Assembly: GCA_001643675.2 (NCBI GenBank)
Contig: LSRY02000003.1
Coordinates: 375,001-439,000, forward strand
DNA length: 64,000 nt
DNA from: Monocercomonoides exilis
Lineage: Eukaryota; Preaxostyla; Oxymonadida; Polymastigidae
Direction of reading: 5' to 3'
Below the pieces are notes generated by a model, which saw only the letters and a list, made by a program, of their open reading frames with translations, made no database searches and had not been told where the DNA came from. A program made the position numbers and the translations under genes. How positions within the stretch are numbered: the first letter of the stretch is position 1; each line of letters starts with the position of its first letter. Shown here piece by piece: positions 34,555 through 47,000 of this stretch.

Positions 34555-36121
34555 ATTTTCTTTTTTCTTCTTCCTCTCCTTCCAGCTCTTTTTCATCACA
34601 TATTATCTCCTCCCAGATGCAAATCCCTAAATCACAGCCTCCTCCTCCGTCTCTGATTCTTCTTTCTCGTCTTTCATCTCTCTTCACAATTCCTTCCTTT
34701 TTTCTCCTTCCCCTCTCCATATCCATCACCAATCCCATCCCCACTTCCAAATCCATCTCAATCTCCATCTCTCAAGCACCCTCTTCTCCAACATCTCCTC
34801 TCCCCAATCCCATCCATCTCTTCCATCCCTTCCCTCCCACTCACTCAATTCATTCACCTCAGCCATTTCTTCCTCTTCTCTCTCTTCCACCAACACCAAC
34901 ACCAATACAATTCCCTCATTCTCTCTTCACTCATCCCTCTCCATCCACTCAACCATCTTCCTCCACACCCACAACCCCATCGATGGAGCCATCCTCCCCA
35001 ACCTCAACAGCCCATCCACTTCTCTCTCTGCCTTCAACGCCTCTTTCCTTCACCAAACACGCTCTTCACAAAATGCTGCTGTTGTACATGTTGGAAATGA
35101 ATCTCAAAGAGCGAAACCTGGAAGATTGATTTCATTCGATTTAAACAGCCATCGCTTTGAGTGGTGCGAACGGAATGATTCAACTGGTGGAGAAAGTTAT
35201 GGTGGTGCACTTTCTGTTTCTTGCATAAGTGCAAGTCTCACGGTCACATCTTGCTCTTTTCACAATTGTTCAACCACTGGGGAAGCAGGAGCGTTATACT
35301 GTGGGCAACTATTGAATATTAACACTGCAAAATCAAACTTCACCAGCTGTTCAGCTGCTCATGGTGGAGCAGTCACTTCTTGGGGTCCTCAATCAAATTC
35401 TGTTTGGACATTCTCAGAAAACAGAGTGGAAAGTTGTAAAATAACAAATTGGTGTGGAACCGGCTGGTATTTCTTGCTCGATGACATGCCATCAAACGGA
35501 AAATTTTTGTTTACCAAATGCAAGTGCATCTCAAATTCTGGTGGTGATTCTGCTGGTTCTCTGACATTCAATAATCCTCCACAAAATAAACCAATTCAGT
35601 TTTCAATCGTTGAGTGTCAGTTCATCAATAATAAATTGACAAGTTCATCAACATCATGGGGAGGAGCTGCGCTTTGCTGCATAAACACCCTCATTTGGAT
35701 GAATGGAGTCATATTCATCACATTTTGTTTCTTCGAAGGCGTCACTGCAACTAATGGAAGAGGAAGCGATGTTTTCTTTAGTGGCAATGCCATAACCCAA
35801 TCTCCATTCCAGCAATGTGGTTCAACAACTCCAACACAAAGACTGCGGAACAGCAATACAGCTTATAATGCTAAGTGCAACAGTTGGCTTCCAATCATCT
35901 TATCTCCTTTTTTTCATATGAAAATTCATGAGAAATTTCATCTCTTCATTTTCTTCATTCTCTTCCTCACCCTCTCTTCCTATTCCTTCCGCATCGACTA
36001 TGTTTGTGAAAATATACCTTTTGAATGTGAAGCTGAAGCTACAGCTTCCGTGTCCACTTCTCCAAAACCTCATGTATTATTTCCTCTTTCTGCTTTTGTT
36101 CTTTATATTTCTCAAAAATAA
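34555..36121 (+). pseudogene. Truncated relic of the receptor family (copy B)
   Basis: From about 34560 to 35899 the sequence follows gene A in one frame: end of the Ser/Leu-rich region (much shortened), then SAFNASFLHQTRSS, VVHVGNESQRAKPGRL, the first beta-helix repeats (GGAVTSWGPQSNS, CKCISNSGG) and NSWLPII. There is no signal peptide or start codon, an in-frame TAA lies at 34628-34630, and the similarity stops at 35899. The frame then runs on through unrelated sequence (antisense of the decayed gene next door) to a TAA at 36121. The beta-helix part has no frameshift and about 255 intact codons, so decay is fairly recent, or the piece was copied by recombination. None of the membrane span, the pseudokinase or the shared 3' flank is present. 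Confidence 0.8.
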
Positions 36122-37187
36122 ACTTCATGTCTCCATCAACTTTCCCTTCTTTCACCTCCTCCTCTTCCTTCTCAATATCAATCGAATTTCTCTCTATCTC
36201 TGACTCCTCAAACATAGCCAAATCATTCTTCGATATATGCATTTGTTCCTCATCTTTCTTTTCTCCATCTGAACTTCCATCAAAAGTTATGTCCAAAGAC
36301 CCATCTGCTGATTCTTATTCTGCTCTCCTGTTCTCCTGTTGGATGTTATCGGATGGAGAAGAACTGCATCCTTCACTTTCTGTTAATTACTGTTTTTCTG
36401 CCTCAGTCTCTGTCCTCGCCTTCGCAAACCTCAACCGACTCGTTCCAAGCACCTCCACAACCAGCGGCGCCATCGCTTCTTCCAGCTTCCCCTGGTTCTC
36501 TTTGATTCTCTCCACAAACTCTCTGTGCGCTGTCGGATACCCGCCTTTCTCCTCATTCCCATCACCTCCCTTTCTCCCTCCCTTTTCTTCTCCCTTTTCT
36601 TCTCCCTCCACCTCTTCTCGCTCCTCAAGCACCACCAGCACAATTGCTTCAGACAACAAAACCATATCCTCCATTCTCAGCTCCGCAGCATCCAACCCTT
36701 TCTCAACAATCTCCTCCACTTCACACACTGCAACGCTTTGCACCATCACTTTCTCGTCCAGCTTCACTACCACATGCATCGATCGCGGCTATCGCTAAGA
36801 CAGCAGCAATGTTATAAACAGATCTCATTCACATCTTCCGCTGCAAAAATCGCTTGCTCCCCGACTTCGTGCCCACCGACGCTGCAAGCGACGGAAGTGG
36901 TTCCACCAGCGGAACAGAAAGCATTGCCAAAAGCATCATATCGTAGGCACACACAACACCTCCATACAGCACCGCCCGCCGCTCCACTACATATCCCAGC
37001 AGCGTCTGTAGCGCATGCCGCGACAGCGGCATGTGCCGCTCATCACCCCAGCTATCTCAAGTGCAACAATCCGCAGCCGCCTCTCGAAGTCGTCCATCGC
37101 TTCTGCTGATGTGTATGATGCTGCCACCGCGGAGGTATCCGAAGGGTCAATAGCAGGTGCTGATGATGACTTGTCATTCTCTAAAGA
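36042..37187 (-). pseudogene. Decayed gene of unknown function
   Basis: Minus-strand coding-like segments with ordinary helical protein composition occur in order: MDDFERRLRIVALEIAG (frame 1), then MPLSRHALQTLLGYVVERR (37032-36829) after a one-base shift near 37030, a TGA at 36829, then DEKVMVQSVAVCEVEEIVEK through PTAHREFVERIKENQ (36779-36390). That frame continues past two TAA codons (36389-36387 and 36317-36315) into LDITFDGSSDGEKKDEE and an acidic tail. The same frame on both sides of each TAA points to nonsense mutations of CAA. GC content is above that of the surroundings. The order helical region, acidic linker, FVERI helix is reminiscent of phosphatase regulatory subunits, but I do not claim it. 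It ends against the receptor relic, in convergent orientation. Confidence 0.55.
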
Positions 37188-37591
37188 TTTCTTCTCTTCA
37201 CTTCTCCGACTCCGGAATGGTGAAGTTGATCGGCGCGCTGCTCCAGATCAGAATGAAGAAATATATTAGGAAGATGGGATTTGATCTGAAAGAAACAAAA
37301 GTAGTGGAAGAAGAATGAAGAGAAGATGAAAATGAGCCATTGCTTTCTACGGCACGTGAGCAGCAGCATTTCATTGATGGAGAAAGAATGCGTTTTTGAG
37401 TGTTTCTGAGTTGAATCACTGCCAGCGATAAGTGAGGACGAAAAGGGAGAAAGAGATCATTGCAGCCAGAAGGATATGAAGAAGAAGAAGAAGAAAGAGG
37501 AGGAGGAGGAAGAAGAAGTGAACTGATGAAATAATTAAAAGTCTTGTTTTATGAAGGTTAACGATAACAAATTAAAAGATGCTTGTCGAGA

Positions 37592-37684
37592 TCAATCTTT
37601 ATCTGACTTATTCTTCTTTGGTTGCACATTCTTCTGGCAAACAGTAATTACTGGATTTTTCAAACGTTCAACTTGCCCCTTCAT
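37592..37684 (-). CDS. Possible very short ORF or last exon
   Basis: Thirty codons from ATG 37684 to TGA 37592 read MKGQVERLKNPVITVCQKN then VQPKKNKSDKD. The codon mix (many AAG, CAG, GTT) is unlike the AT-rich surroundings. A possible 3' splice site (TTGTTGACAAG) lies just upstream, so it could be the last exon of a small basic protein, but I could not find a matching first exon. The family is not recognised. Confidence 0.22.
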   Translation of the reverse strand: MKGQVERLKNPVITVCQKNVQPKKNKSDKD

Positions 37685-38740
37685 CTCTTGTCAACAAAAA
37701 AGGAAACATATGGTAATCCACATTTCTGTTTTTTCCAACTCTCATTTTCCTCTATGATTTCCTTTGTTTATATAAAAAATATCTTTCAACTTAAGCGTTT
37801 CCTCAACTAGAACAAATATCAAGCGTTTTATAATGTTATATTCACGCTCAATTTATGTATATACACCTTTTCTCATCCGTCTTTCTTTTTTTGATATATT
37901 CTTTCCTCCTTTTTCTTCGTCTCGCTGAAAATGGATTTCTTCTTCATCTAAAAATCAGTCGTCATATTTCAATTCTGTTGCTCTTTTGTAAAGTTCCATA
38001 TTATCATTTCATTAGCCTAAATAAAAATATGAATATTCAAATGCGTAAAACAACACATTCAACATTATTCAGGAAAATAAACCTTCAATATAACTTGCAA
38101 ACATTAATTCTGATTCAAGTTTGAACGTTTAAAGGATAATTCTTCATTACTGCTCCACGAATATGAATTTGAACTATTTGTTTTTATTTCTCCTTCCATC
38201 AACAATTTTCGAAAAATTGTAATGATCTTCCTTTCTGAAAGAACTTGTATGCTCCTAGGATTTCTCTTTCATAAGATCTGTTGTCTTGTAAACCAAATAT
38301 CGAGTATCAAAAATTCAACAATTCCATATTTTTTTTAAATTGAAGTTTTCACTCAACAAACTCACTCAGAGAAACATTGAAAATTGCTTTTGATAAATGT
38401 ATTTTAAAGTTTATGTGTTTGGAATTTCCTTTAAATGCGTCCAAGTCGATGAGTTCATTTGTTGGAATTTCGAAAAAAAGAAATCATCTTTTCACTTTTT
38501 CATTGAAGAGAAAAACACATAAAAATAATTTTCACTGAACATTATAATTATGATGTTCTTTATTCTGTTCTTAATGAAATCATGATTTATCAGAAACTCA
38601 AATGAATTATGGAATTTCTAAATGAAGTGAGTTTATTTGAATAAAGTATGTCTTATTCAAATAAACTTTTATTTTTTTCGAATAAAATGAAGTTATTTCA
38701 ATTGAAAATTTTTATTCAAAATTTATCAAGTGCCTAAATT

Positions 38741-38779
38741 CTTTCTTTCTTTCTTTCTTTCTTTTTTATTTCTCTATCT

Positions 38780-38821
<42 letters not shown>

Positions 38822-38899
38822 CTTCTTTTCTTTTCTTTTCTTTTCTTTTCTTTTCTTTTCTTTTCTTTTCTTTTCTTTTCTTTCTTTTTTTTTTAAAGT
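38741..38899 (+). repeat. Compound pyrimidine microsatellite
   Basis: (TTTC)n, then (CT)n, then (TTTTC)n, then a T run ending in AAAG. Same repeat types as inside the introns of nearby genes, but here I see no exon on either side. Confidence 0.9.
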
Positions 38900-39490
38900 G
38901 AAAGGCCTGATGCAACCTCTTCACAATTTTTTGAATTATCTTTAGAATACTCGCGTTTTTTGTTTTCGAACTATCACTCTTTAATGAATTATTATATATC
39001 TCCAAGAAATACTAGTCTTTCGAAGATTTTTCCAAAGCCATTGCAAGGTGAAAGCAGATGGATGTAAGGCTGGAACATATAAAAATCAATACTATCTGTT
39101 AATTGAATAAAACATTTATTTATTTGCTTTTTTAAAGTTATCAATTATGAACAGAAACAAAAATCGATTTTCAAAATGAGTGATAAAAACTTTTAACTTT
39201 TTGTTGGAAAGATCAACATAATTTCTTAAAAGAAAAAATCCAATGTAAAAAGAAAGGTTAACATGAATGATGATCAATGCATTTAATGAAAAAGAGAAGG
39301 TTTGGAATAGCCGTTGCACTGTATTGTGAGATGTAATGGTTTTGTCAAATACATGTGAATCAACAAATTTTTGAAGCCGTAGCGTATTTTATTTAGTGCA
39401 ATTGGAATTTTTATATAATATCGAAAGAAATTCTGTTGATTGGATTTTGTCTCGAAACTTGTTTATAAAAGAGATTAGAGGAGATATATT

Positions 39491-40118
39491 GCCAAAACAA
39501 AATATGATCACATCAAGTTTTCCACAACTATTTGTGATCAAATTCGATATTTATATAAACAATGTCACGAAACACAGAAAACAATAAAAGCCAATTCAAA
39601 AATTAATAAAGTTTTAGTCAACTTTTGTGTTATAAAAATTTTTTATTGAAACACATTTTTCGAATGAGACAACAATTATTTTTTTTTTTTTTGATTTATT
39701 TCTATATTTTGACTTATTTGAATGGGTAATAATTTTTGAAATCATTTTCTTTCATTAAAAATTTTCGATTCAACAATTTCTTTAAAATTTGGATTAATGA
39801 TCACTGAAATGTGAAAAGGCACAAAAAAGACATTTCATCCTTTATTTCAGGTGAATCATTTGTTTTTAAAAACAATTATCATTCTTTTTCTCTTTTGAAT
39901 TAAAATTTTCTTTCAAAAACCAACAAAGTTTGAAAAACCAACACCCCGAAAAAAGTCGTGATTTCAAAAATAATCACCCATGAGTATTTCATGTCCCAAG
40001 ACTGTTTAAAAAAGGAAAATTTTTGAAAAAATGATACAAAATGTTTGTGCACGGAAAAATGTGCTTGTGAATATAAGTGATTATATCGGATGTGATTTTA
40101 TCCGATTTTGATAGTGCG
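39491..40118. mobile_element. MITE-like element, copy 2
   Basis: Left arm about 39491-39551 (GCCAAAACAAAATATGATCA then CATCAAG) and right arm about 40051-40118 (ATCGGATGTGATTTTATCCG then ATTTTGATAGTGC) are imperfect inverted repeats of each other and match the arms of the element at 11033-11488. The same GATGTGAT core is present in all four arms. The interior, about 500 bp, is AT-rich and non-coding and differs from copy 1. Confidence 0.38.
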
Positions 40119-40389
40119 AATTTCTTTTGGAATGGAATCTTTAAAGTTTATTCACAATAAGAAAAAAAAAGATAAAGAAAATTATTTCTTATTCACGTTT
40201 CATTGAATTTGTCTATAAGTTCACTTGTGTATAATAATTTATGAAAAATTTTTTTTGATCATTTTTCTGTTTTATCTTTAAAATAAAAAAAAATAATATT
40301 AAAAAAATCATCACTTTATAATTCAACGATGTATTTTAAGTTGAAATGGAATTTTGAAAAGAAAAATCGAAATATTGACGGAAAAAATT
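40119..40389. other. AT-rich spacer
   Basis: Non-coding sequence between the MITE-like element and the 3' flank of receptor gene C. Nothing is recognised. Confidence 0.4.
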
Positions 40390-41087
40390 ATTTTTCACAT
40401 TGCCGATCTTTATTGAGATCAAATTTTCATTCGAATTTTGATCAAAATTTATATTATCTATGGGAATATCCGAAAAATTGTGAAAAACTACACAATAGCT
40501 GTTTATGAAACTATCAATTGAACACTAAACATAATATGGAATTCACTATGAGAAAAAAATGATGAAGGCTGAAGAAAAAGTTTGATTTCAAACAGGAATA
40601 GCCATTAGAAAATTCACATGAAAATTCACTAAATAAATATTTTTCGCTCATACGAGTGGTTTTATTATTTTTTCCCTTTCATTTCCAATGCTTGGCATTT
40701 GCAAATATCATTGAAAAGCCTGATTTGTAGTAGTTGTTGTTTGAAAAATAATAATTATATTCTCAGCTGTTTGGCATGAGCGATAAAATGAAATTCAAAT
40801 ATATTCAAAGCTGATTAAACTTTTCAACAAATCACTTTTTCTATTTCATATCAAAATGGACTTGAATGAGCTATGAAATAGAAAACAAGTTTTGGTTTTT
40901 TATTAGATTTTAGTATTTCCACGATTATTCATAAAAATAACCGCAAAGCCATCATATAAAACATTTTTGGACAGCACAAATCATTTAAGAAGCTTCAAAT
41001 TGAACAAAAAAAGAAAAGCAAGTTTCAGTTTCTCCAATTTCACAAAATGCAAGTTTTTGGTTGGTGTTCTTGAATTCGTATCTCATG
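40390..41087 (-). repeat. 3' flank of receptor gene C, partly identical to that of gene D
   Basis: Gapless alignment to gene D at a fixed offset of 1,863 bases from about 40540 on, with looser similarity back to about 40390. Bases 40631-41087, plus 41088-41222 of the coding region, are identical to 62494-63085 by direct reading. The mismatch at 40630 and the one at 41223 bound the tract. Similarity to the 3' flank of gene A also holds but with many differences. Confidence 0.85.
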
Positions 41088-44000
41088 TCACTCTGCATCA
41101 TTCTCTGCCATTTCTGTCAATGATTGTATCACCTCACCCAAAGTTGGTCTGCCATCTGGCTCATCTGCCCACATCCTCTCTATCAGCTCAACCATTTCTT
41201 CTCCTTCGATTCCTTCTATCAGCGGTCGCACTCCATCCCTCATCATCTCCTGTGCTTCCTCGGCTTCACACTCGCTCAAAGGCACTTCCCCAGTTGTCAT
41301 TTCGTGGAGTATCAGTCCAAGTGTGAATACAACTGCCTGCTCAATTCCTTCCTCTTCCTCTTCCTCCTCTTCATTTCCAATTTCTGGTGCCTTCCATCGT
41401 TTCATTTCTTCCTTCTGTTTTTCATCCTCCAATTCTTCAGTCAATAGGTATATTTCATTGTTCCCTTCTTCAACAAAGATTGAATACGGACACAGCTGCC
41501 TCGCCATCATTTCCACCCTTTCATCATCAACTGAAATCAAATGCTCAAACAGCTCTGCCACTACTTTTACCACCTGCTTCCCATCAACAACATCCATCGC
41601 TCTTGTTCCCAGTGTGAAATTGCCTTGCACTGAATGAATCACTGAGTGCAATGTTTTGATGTTCTTTTTCTCTTTCTCTCGAAATGGCTTCTTTGCTGAT
41701 ATAACATTGAATGAATGAGATTGAGATATTCCAGAAACAGAATCGTCCTCAGAAAAAGGTACTGGAGATTCCAGATCTGGATGATCATTCTCATTCGGCT
41801 CTCCATCAGTCATTGGTGGAGGCTCTGGAAGATCTTCTTCATCGTTGTCAATGAGAAGTGGAATTTGGCTTGTCATCCCTTCCAGCAGTGTGGATGGCAT
41901 CTCACTCATCTCAAAGCTCCCTCCATTGTTTTCCCTTCTCCTCTCAATCTTCTCCATTATTTGTTTTGCTTCTGAATCTGCTGCCTCTGCTTTTCTCTCT
42001 GCTTCCCTCAATTTCCTTCGCAAAAGCACAACAACCGCAACAATAACAAACAACAGAATAATAATAACTGCAACACAGCCAATAAAGGCAAACAAACTCC
42101 ATTCAATCATATTCACATTTCCATTGTCATTCTTATTTCCTCCTTCAACAATCCTTTCATCATCTTTTGGTTGAGTAATGCTAGCATTCTTCAGAATGAA
42201 TGAATTTGTTGAAGAAGGAGATTCTGCATTCCCAAATAAAACATGCACACTCACCTCAATTTCATCTCCACAACCGCCGATAAGATCTTTTGCCACACTT
42301 CCTTCAACTTCTCTTTCTGACAAGAATTCATTTGAGTCAAAATCATAATGTTCAATCTCTTTCTCATCTCCCTTCTTCTTCACAACTGAGAATGACAGAT
42401 TGCATGGAACAAGAAGCATCCCTTTGAATGTCAGCTTCATTCTATCTGTCTCTTCTTTTGCTTCCACACTCTCCAACACAGGAATAAAGAATGATGAATC
42501 CCTTTCTGAAACAATCCCTTCAAAACCGCACCCATCATTCAATATCCAAAGAGAAGTGCTATCCTTCAATCCATCTCCTCCTTTCAAACTCATCACATTC
42601 AATGTTCCAGAATCTGAACAGATGATGTTTCTTCTCAATGATGGATATCCTTCAATTGAGGGATTATTGTTCTCAAATCTTCCATCATTAACAGTCATTT
42701 CCCCTCCACTCATTGTTATTCCACCTTCTGGTGAATTCGAGATTGTTGTGTCTTTCATCAAAACAGAACTCTTCTCAACATCCACAACAGATCCATCCCA
42801 TCTGCACATCTCTTCTTCTGTATTTGAATTCTTTTCATTTCTTTCATTTGAACTCCCATCAAAAATGCAACTGTCCATTTTCATATCTGTGCAATCTTCC
42901 ATTTTCATCAATTTTCCTTTTGTGGCCTTTGAACTTACTCCGTCCATTGTGCAATTTGCCAATTGCATCGTCTTTTTCATTGCCAAGCAAGATATCAGTG
43001 ATTCTCCATTTCCTTCAACTGTGATATTTTCTGTATTGAAATCTTTAATTGTTAATTGTCCACATTCGTTGATATTTATCAGAAAAGTTTCAATTGTTGA
43101 ATTGCAAATCGTTAATAAATAAATCACTGATGGAAGTTGAGAAGAAAGATATAATGCTGATTCTTGAAGAATGAGATTTGATATTGTGCATCCATCAAGT
43201 TGTAATTCTCCTTTTTCCATTTTTATTATGTGGAATGGAATATTTGCAAATTCTGCATTAATTCCTTCCATCAGTTGTTTTGTAGTGAGCGAGCAATTCA
43301 CAATTTCAAGAATTCCTCCTTCTGGTGATATCAATGATTCATGAGAAGAAATGAAATTTGCATCAAATACAAAATTCACTCTCAGCAATGAAACTGTTCC
43401 TGTTGTTGAAATCAAAGAATTCTTTTCACTTGTTATCTCTGATTTCACTTCAACTTCACACGTTTCTCTGCTCTTCGAGCTCAAATTCAATTCTTCCAGA
43501 TTAATCTCTCCTTCAATCATGCTCTTTGCCACAATGAACATCAGACGAACAGGTTTTGATGTCAGGTGCAAAAGACCATGATCAATCGAATAACAAGGAA
43601 ATTCACCACTTCCACATCCCAATGTGTCATGTCCATCTTTCGAAACAGACACGACCGTCCACTTCAAAGAAACAAGAAACACTCGAAGATCCATTTCCCC
43701 ATAAATCCCATCTTCCCCAACAAACGCATTTCCATCATTAGAATATCCTGAGCAATCAAATGCAAAACGCTCTATTTTCACCGTATTCACCAGATTCCCA
43801 CTCTTCACAAACATGTTCTTCCCAACAGTTGCCCTGCACCCAGAAAACGATATCTCTGTGAGTTGAAATCCGACTTCATTCAGACTGCAATCCAAATATA
43901 TTCCTCCTCCTTTCCCTCCATCGCTTGCATCCTCACAAACACATCCAACAAATGAACTATTTTCAATGGAGACATATCCTCCTTCACTCAACACTATCTT

Positions 44001-47000
44001 CAGTGCTCCTCCCTCTTTGCTCTTCTCCGACACTGCCCCTTCTATCTTGCTTCCATTCATCGCCATCCCAACTCCCACACTCCCTCCAAACACTGCTGCC
44101 TCTTCACCTCCATCAATCTCCAATCCTTCCGTTGTGCAATTCAATAGCTTCACCTTGTATTCCTGATCATTCACAGTTCCTAATAAAGGAGAAATTGAAA
44201 ACAACGAAACGGTTGATTTCGCATCTGAAATCGTGACAGAGTCCAGTTCAACCATCTTCCCTGTCGATTTGATCAAAAAATATCCAATTGTGTTTTGCTT
44301 CCCTCCATTCACACTCATCTCACAGTTCTTCATGTGCAACTCCCCATTTTGAGTGCTCGATTCAATCACTGATGTGATTACTCTGTTAAAAGTCGATGGC
44401 ACAACAATCCCAATGAACTCCATTTCTGTGGGTGATGATGATTTCAGAACACACGCTTCAGATCCACTCACTTCCCTTTGGCATTCTATCTCCACAATTG
44501 TCTCGGTTTTTGCCTTTATACACATATTACTCACATCCACACATCCAGTTAAAGACGATTTTGCAGATAAAATTATTTCTTCTTTAACATTCAGTGTTCT
44601 CTTCAAGCGTTCCATTCCACAATTAACATTCAAACATGGCGCCTTCTCCAATCCACAATATACCCTCTCCACTCCGGATATTCCATCCACATATATTGTA
44701 TCATCAAAGAATCCATCAAAAAATATGAATAAATCGACATCCCAATCACCGAATGCTTCTGTTCTGTCATGTCCAGCAACCGAGTTGTCTTTCTGAGTGA
44801 TGCTTGTCATGAAGGCGAACAAGGGCTCTTTCACAGAAACGACAAATGATCCACACACAAAATACATATCTCTTCCGACACTCGCTTTGTTGGCTGAAAA
44901 CACGATATTGGTGACGGAAAAGGTTGTGGATGACACTTCTGAATCATCCTTGTACTCGATCATGAGAGCACCGCCTCTTCCTCCAGAACTTGTATCCTCG
45001 CTCACAGAGCAGGTGGAGAAGATGGTGTCACTCACAGAAAACGAGTTGGCAGGGACAGATGAGGCGAATGAGATGCACCCGCCATCTGTGGCAGTCTGTT
45101 GGTTTTGTGGAGCTGAGTTGATGTTTGTGATGGTGCAGTTGGCGAGGGAGAGGGAGAGGGCAGGGGAGGTGGCAGAGGAGAGGACACAGCTGGCGGGGGT
45201 GGCAGTGGAGGTGATGTGAGTGATGTTGGAGGAGTTGAGAGTGAGGGGATTTGTGAGGGAGGTGAGGTGGAAGATGCTTTGGCTGTTGAGGGAGAGTTGG
45301 GTGATTGCTGTGTGGTTGAGGGCGAGGGAGCCAGCAGTGAGGAAGAAGAGGGGGGTTGTGATTGATGATGAAGATGAGGTTGTTCCAGTGATGGTGGTTG
45401 TGTTGAGGTTGAGGGAAGGGGAGTTATCGGAGAGGTGGAAGAGGATGGGGGTGATTTGGTTTGTGGAGTTGTGGGCGACGGCAAGGGCAGAGACTGTGAG
45501 GGAGCCCTGGGTCTGTTGGAAGAGGGCAGAAGTGGCAGATGGATCTGGTGAGGAAGATGTTGATAATGATGATAATGATGAAAGAGATGATGTTGATTGT
45601 GATGAGTGTGAATGTGAGTTTTGTGGTTGAGGAATGCCACTGGAGGCGATGGTGGTGGCATCTGTTCCATTTCCTGTGATTTTAGTGTCAACCGCGCTGA
45701 AAGTGAGTGTTTGAATGGGAACAAACGTTGAGGAAAGGAGGGTGAGGGAGGCGTCTTTGAGGAGGGAAATGAAGCCGTTGAGGGCATACTCGATGGTGGC
45801 GCATGGGGTCTGTTGGGGTCTGCCACAGGCGTCAACGTCGGTTCCATTGCTGGCAACGATTTTGTTCTGGGCAATGAGGGGGAGCCAGCCATTGTACACA
45901 GCGTTATCAGCAGTTCCATTATTCCACACTCTTTGCGTTGGGGTTGTTGATCCACAATTCTCAAATGGAGATTGAGTAATGGCATTACCACTGAAGAACA
46001 CATCATTCCCTCTGCCATTAGTTGCGGAATTACCATCAAAAAAGCAGAAAGTGATGAATTTTACTCCGCTCATCCAAGAGAAAGTATTTGTGCAACACAG
46101 TCCAGAACCTCCATAAGCAGATGAATTTGTCAATTTGTTATTGATGAACTGACACTCAACGATTGAAAACTGAATTGGTTTATTTTGTGGAGGATAATTA
46201 AATGTTAATGATCCCGCAGCATCACCACCAGTATTTGCTATACACCAACATTTGGAAAACAAGAATTGAGCATTTGTTTGGGCATTTTGGATAGAAAAGC
46301 ACCAAGAAGTTCCACACCAACTTGTTATAAAGCAACTTTCAACAACATTTTCAGAGAACGTCCAAATAGAATTAGGTTGTGGACCCCACGAAGCGAATGC
46401 TCCTCCATGAGCAGCCGAGCAACTGGAAAAATTGGATTTTGCAATGTTCATTTTCAACAAATAGGCACATAATAATGCTCCTCCTTCTCCAGAAGCTGAA
46501 CTATTGTGAAATGAACACGAAATTATTGTGAGATTTGCATTCGTGCAAGTAACATAAAGTGCACCACCATGATTTGATCCGCCATTTGAATTATTCCATT
46601 CGCACCATTCGAAGCGATGACTGTTCACATCAAAAGAAGTCAATCTTCCAGGTTTCAATTTTTGAGATTCATTTCCAACATGCACAACAGCAGCATTTGG
46701 TGAAGAGCGTGTTTGGTGGAGGAAAGAGGCGTTGAAGGTTGAGAGAGAAGTGGATGGGCTGTTGATGTTGGGGAGGATGGCACCATCGATGGGGTTGTGA
46801 GTGTGTTTGAAGATGGTTGAATGGATGGAGAGGGATGAGTGAAGGGAGAAGGAGGGGATTGAATTGGTGTTGGTGTTGGTGGAAGAGAGAGAAGAGGAAG
46901 AAATGGCTGAGGTGAATGAATTGAGTGAGTGGGAGGGAAGGGATGGAAGAGATGAATGGGATTGGGGAGAGGAGATGTTGGAGAAGATGGTGTTTGAGAG

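Larger units (their letters stand above)
37188..39490. other. Intergenic region with little content
   Basis: Mostly AT-rich DNA. It holds one doubtful small ORF (37684-37592, minus), a compound microsatellite (38741-38899) and short AAATAAAGT-like repeats near 38600-38720 that resemble those at 34090-34170. Nothing else is supported. Confidence 0.45.
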
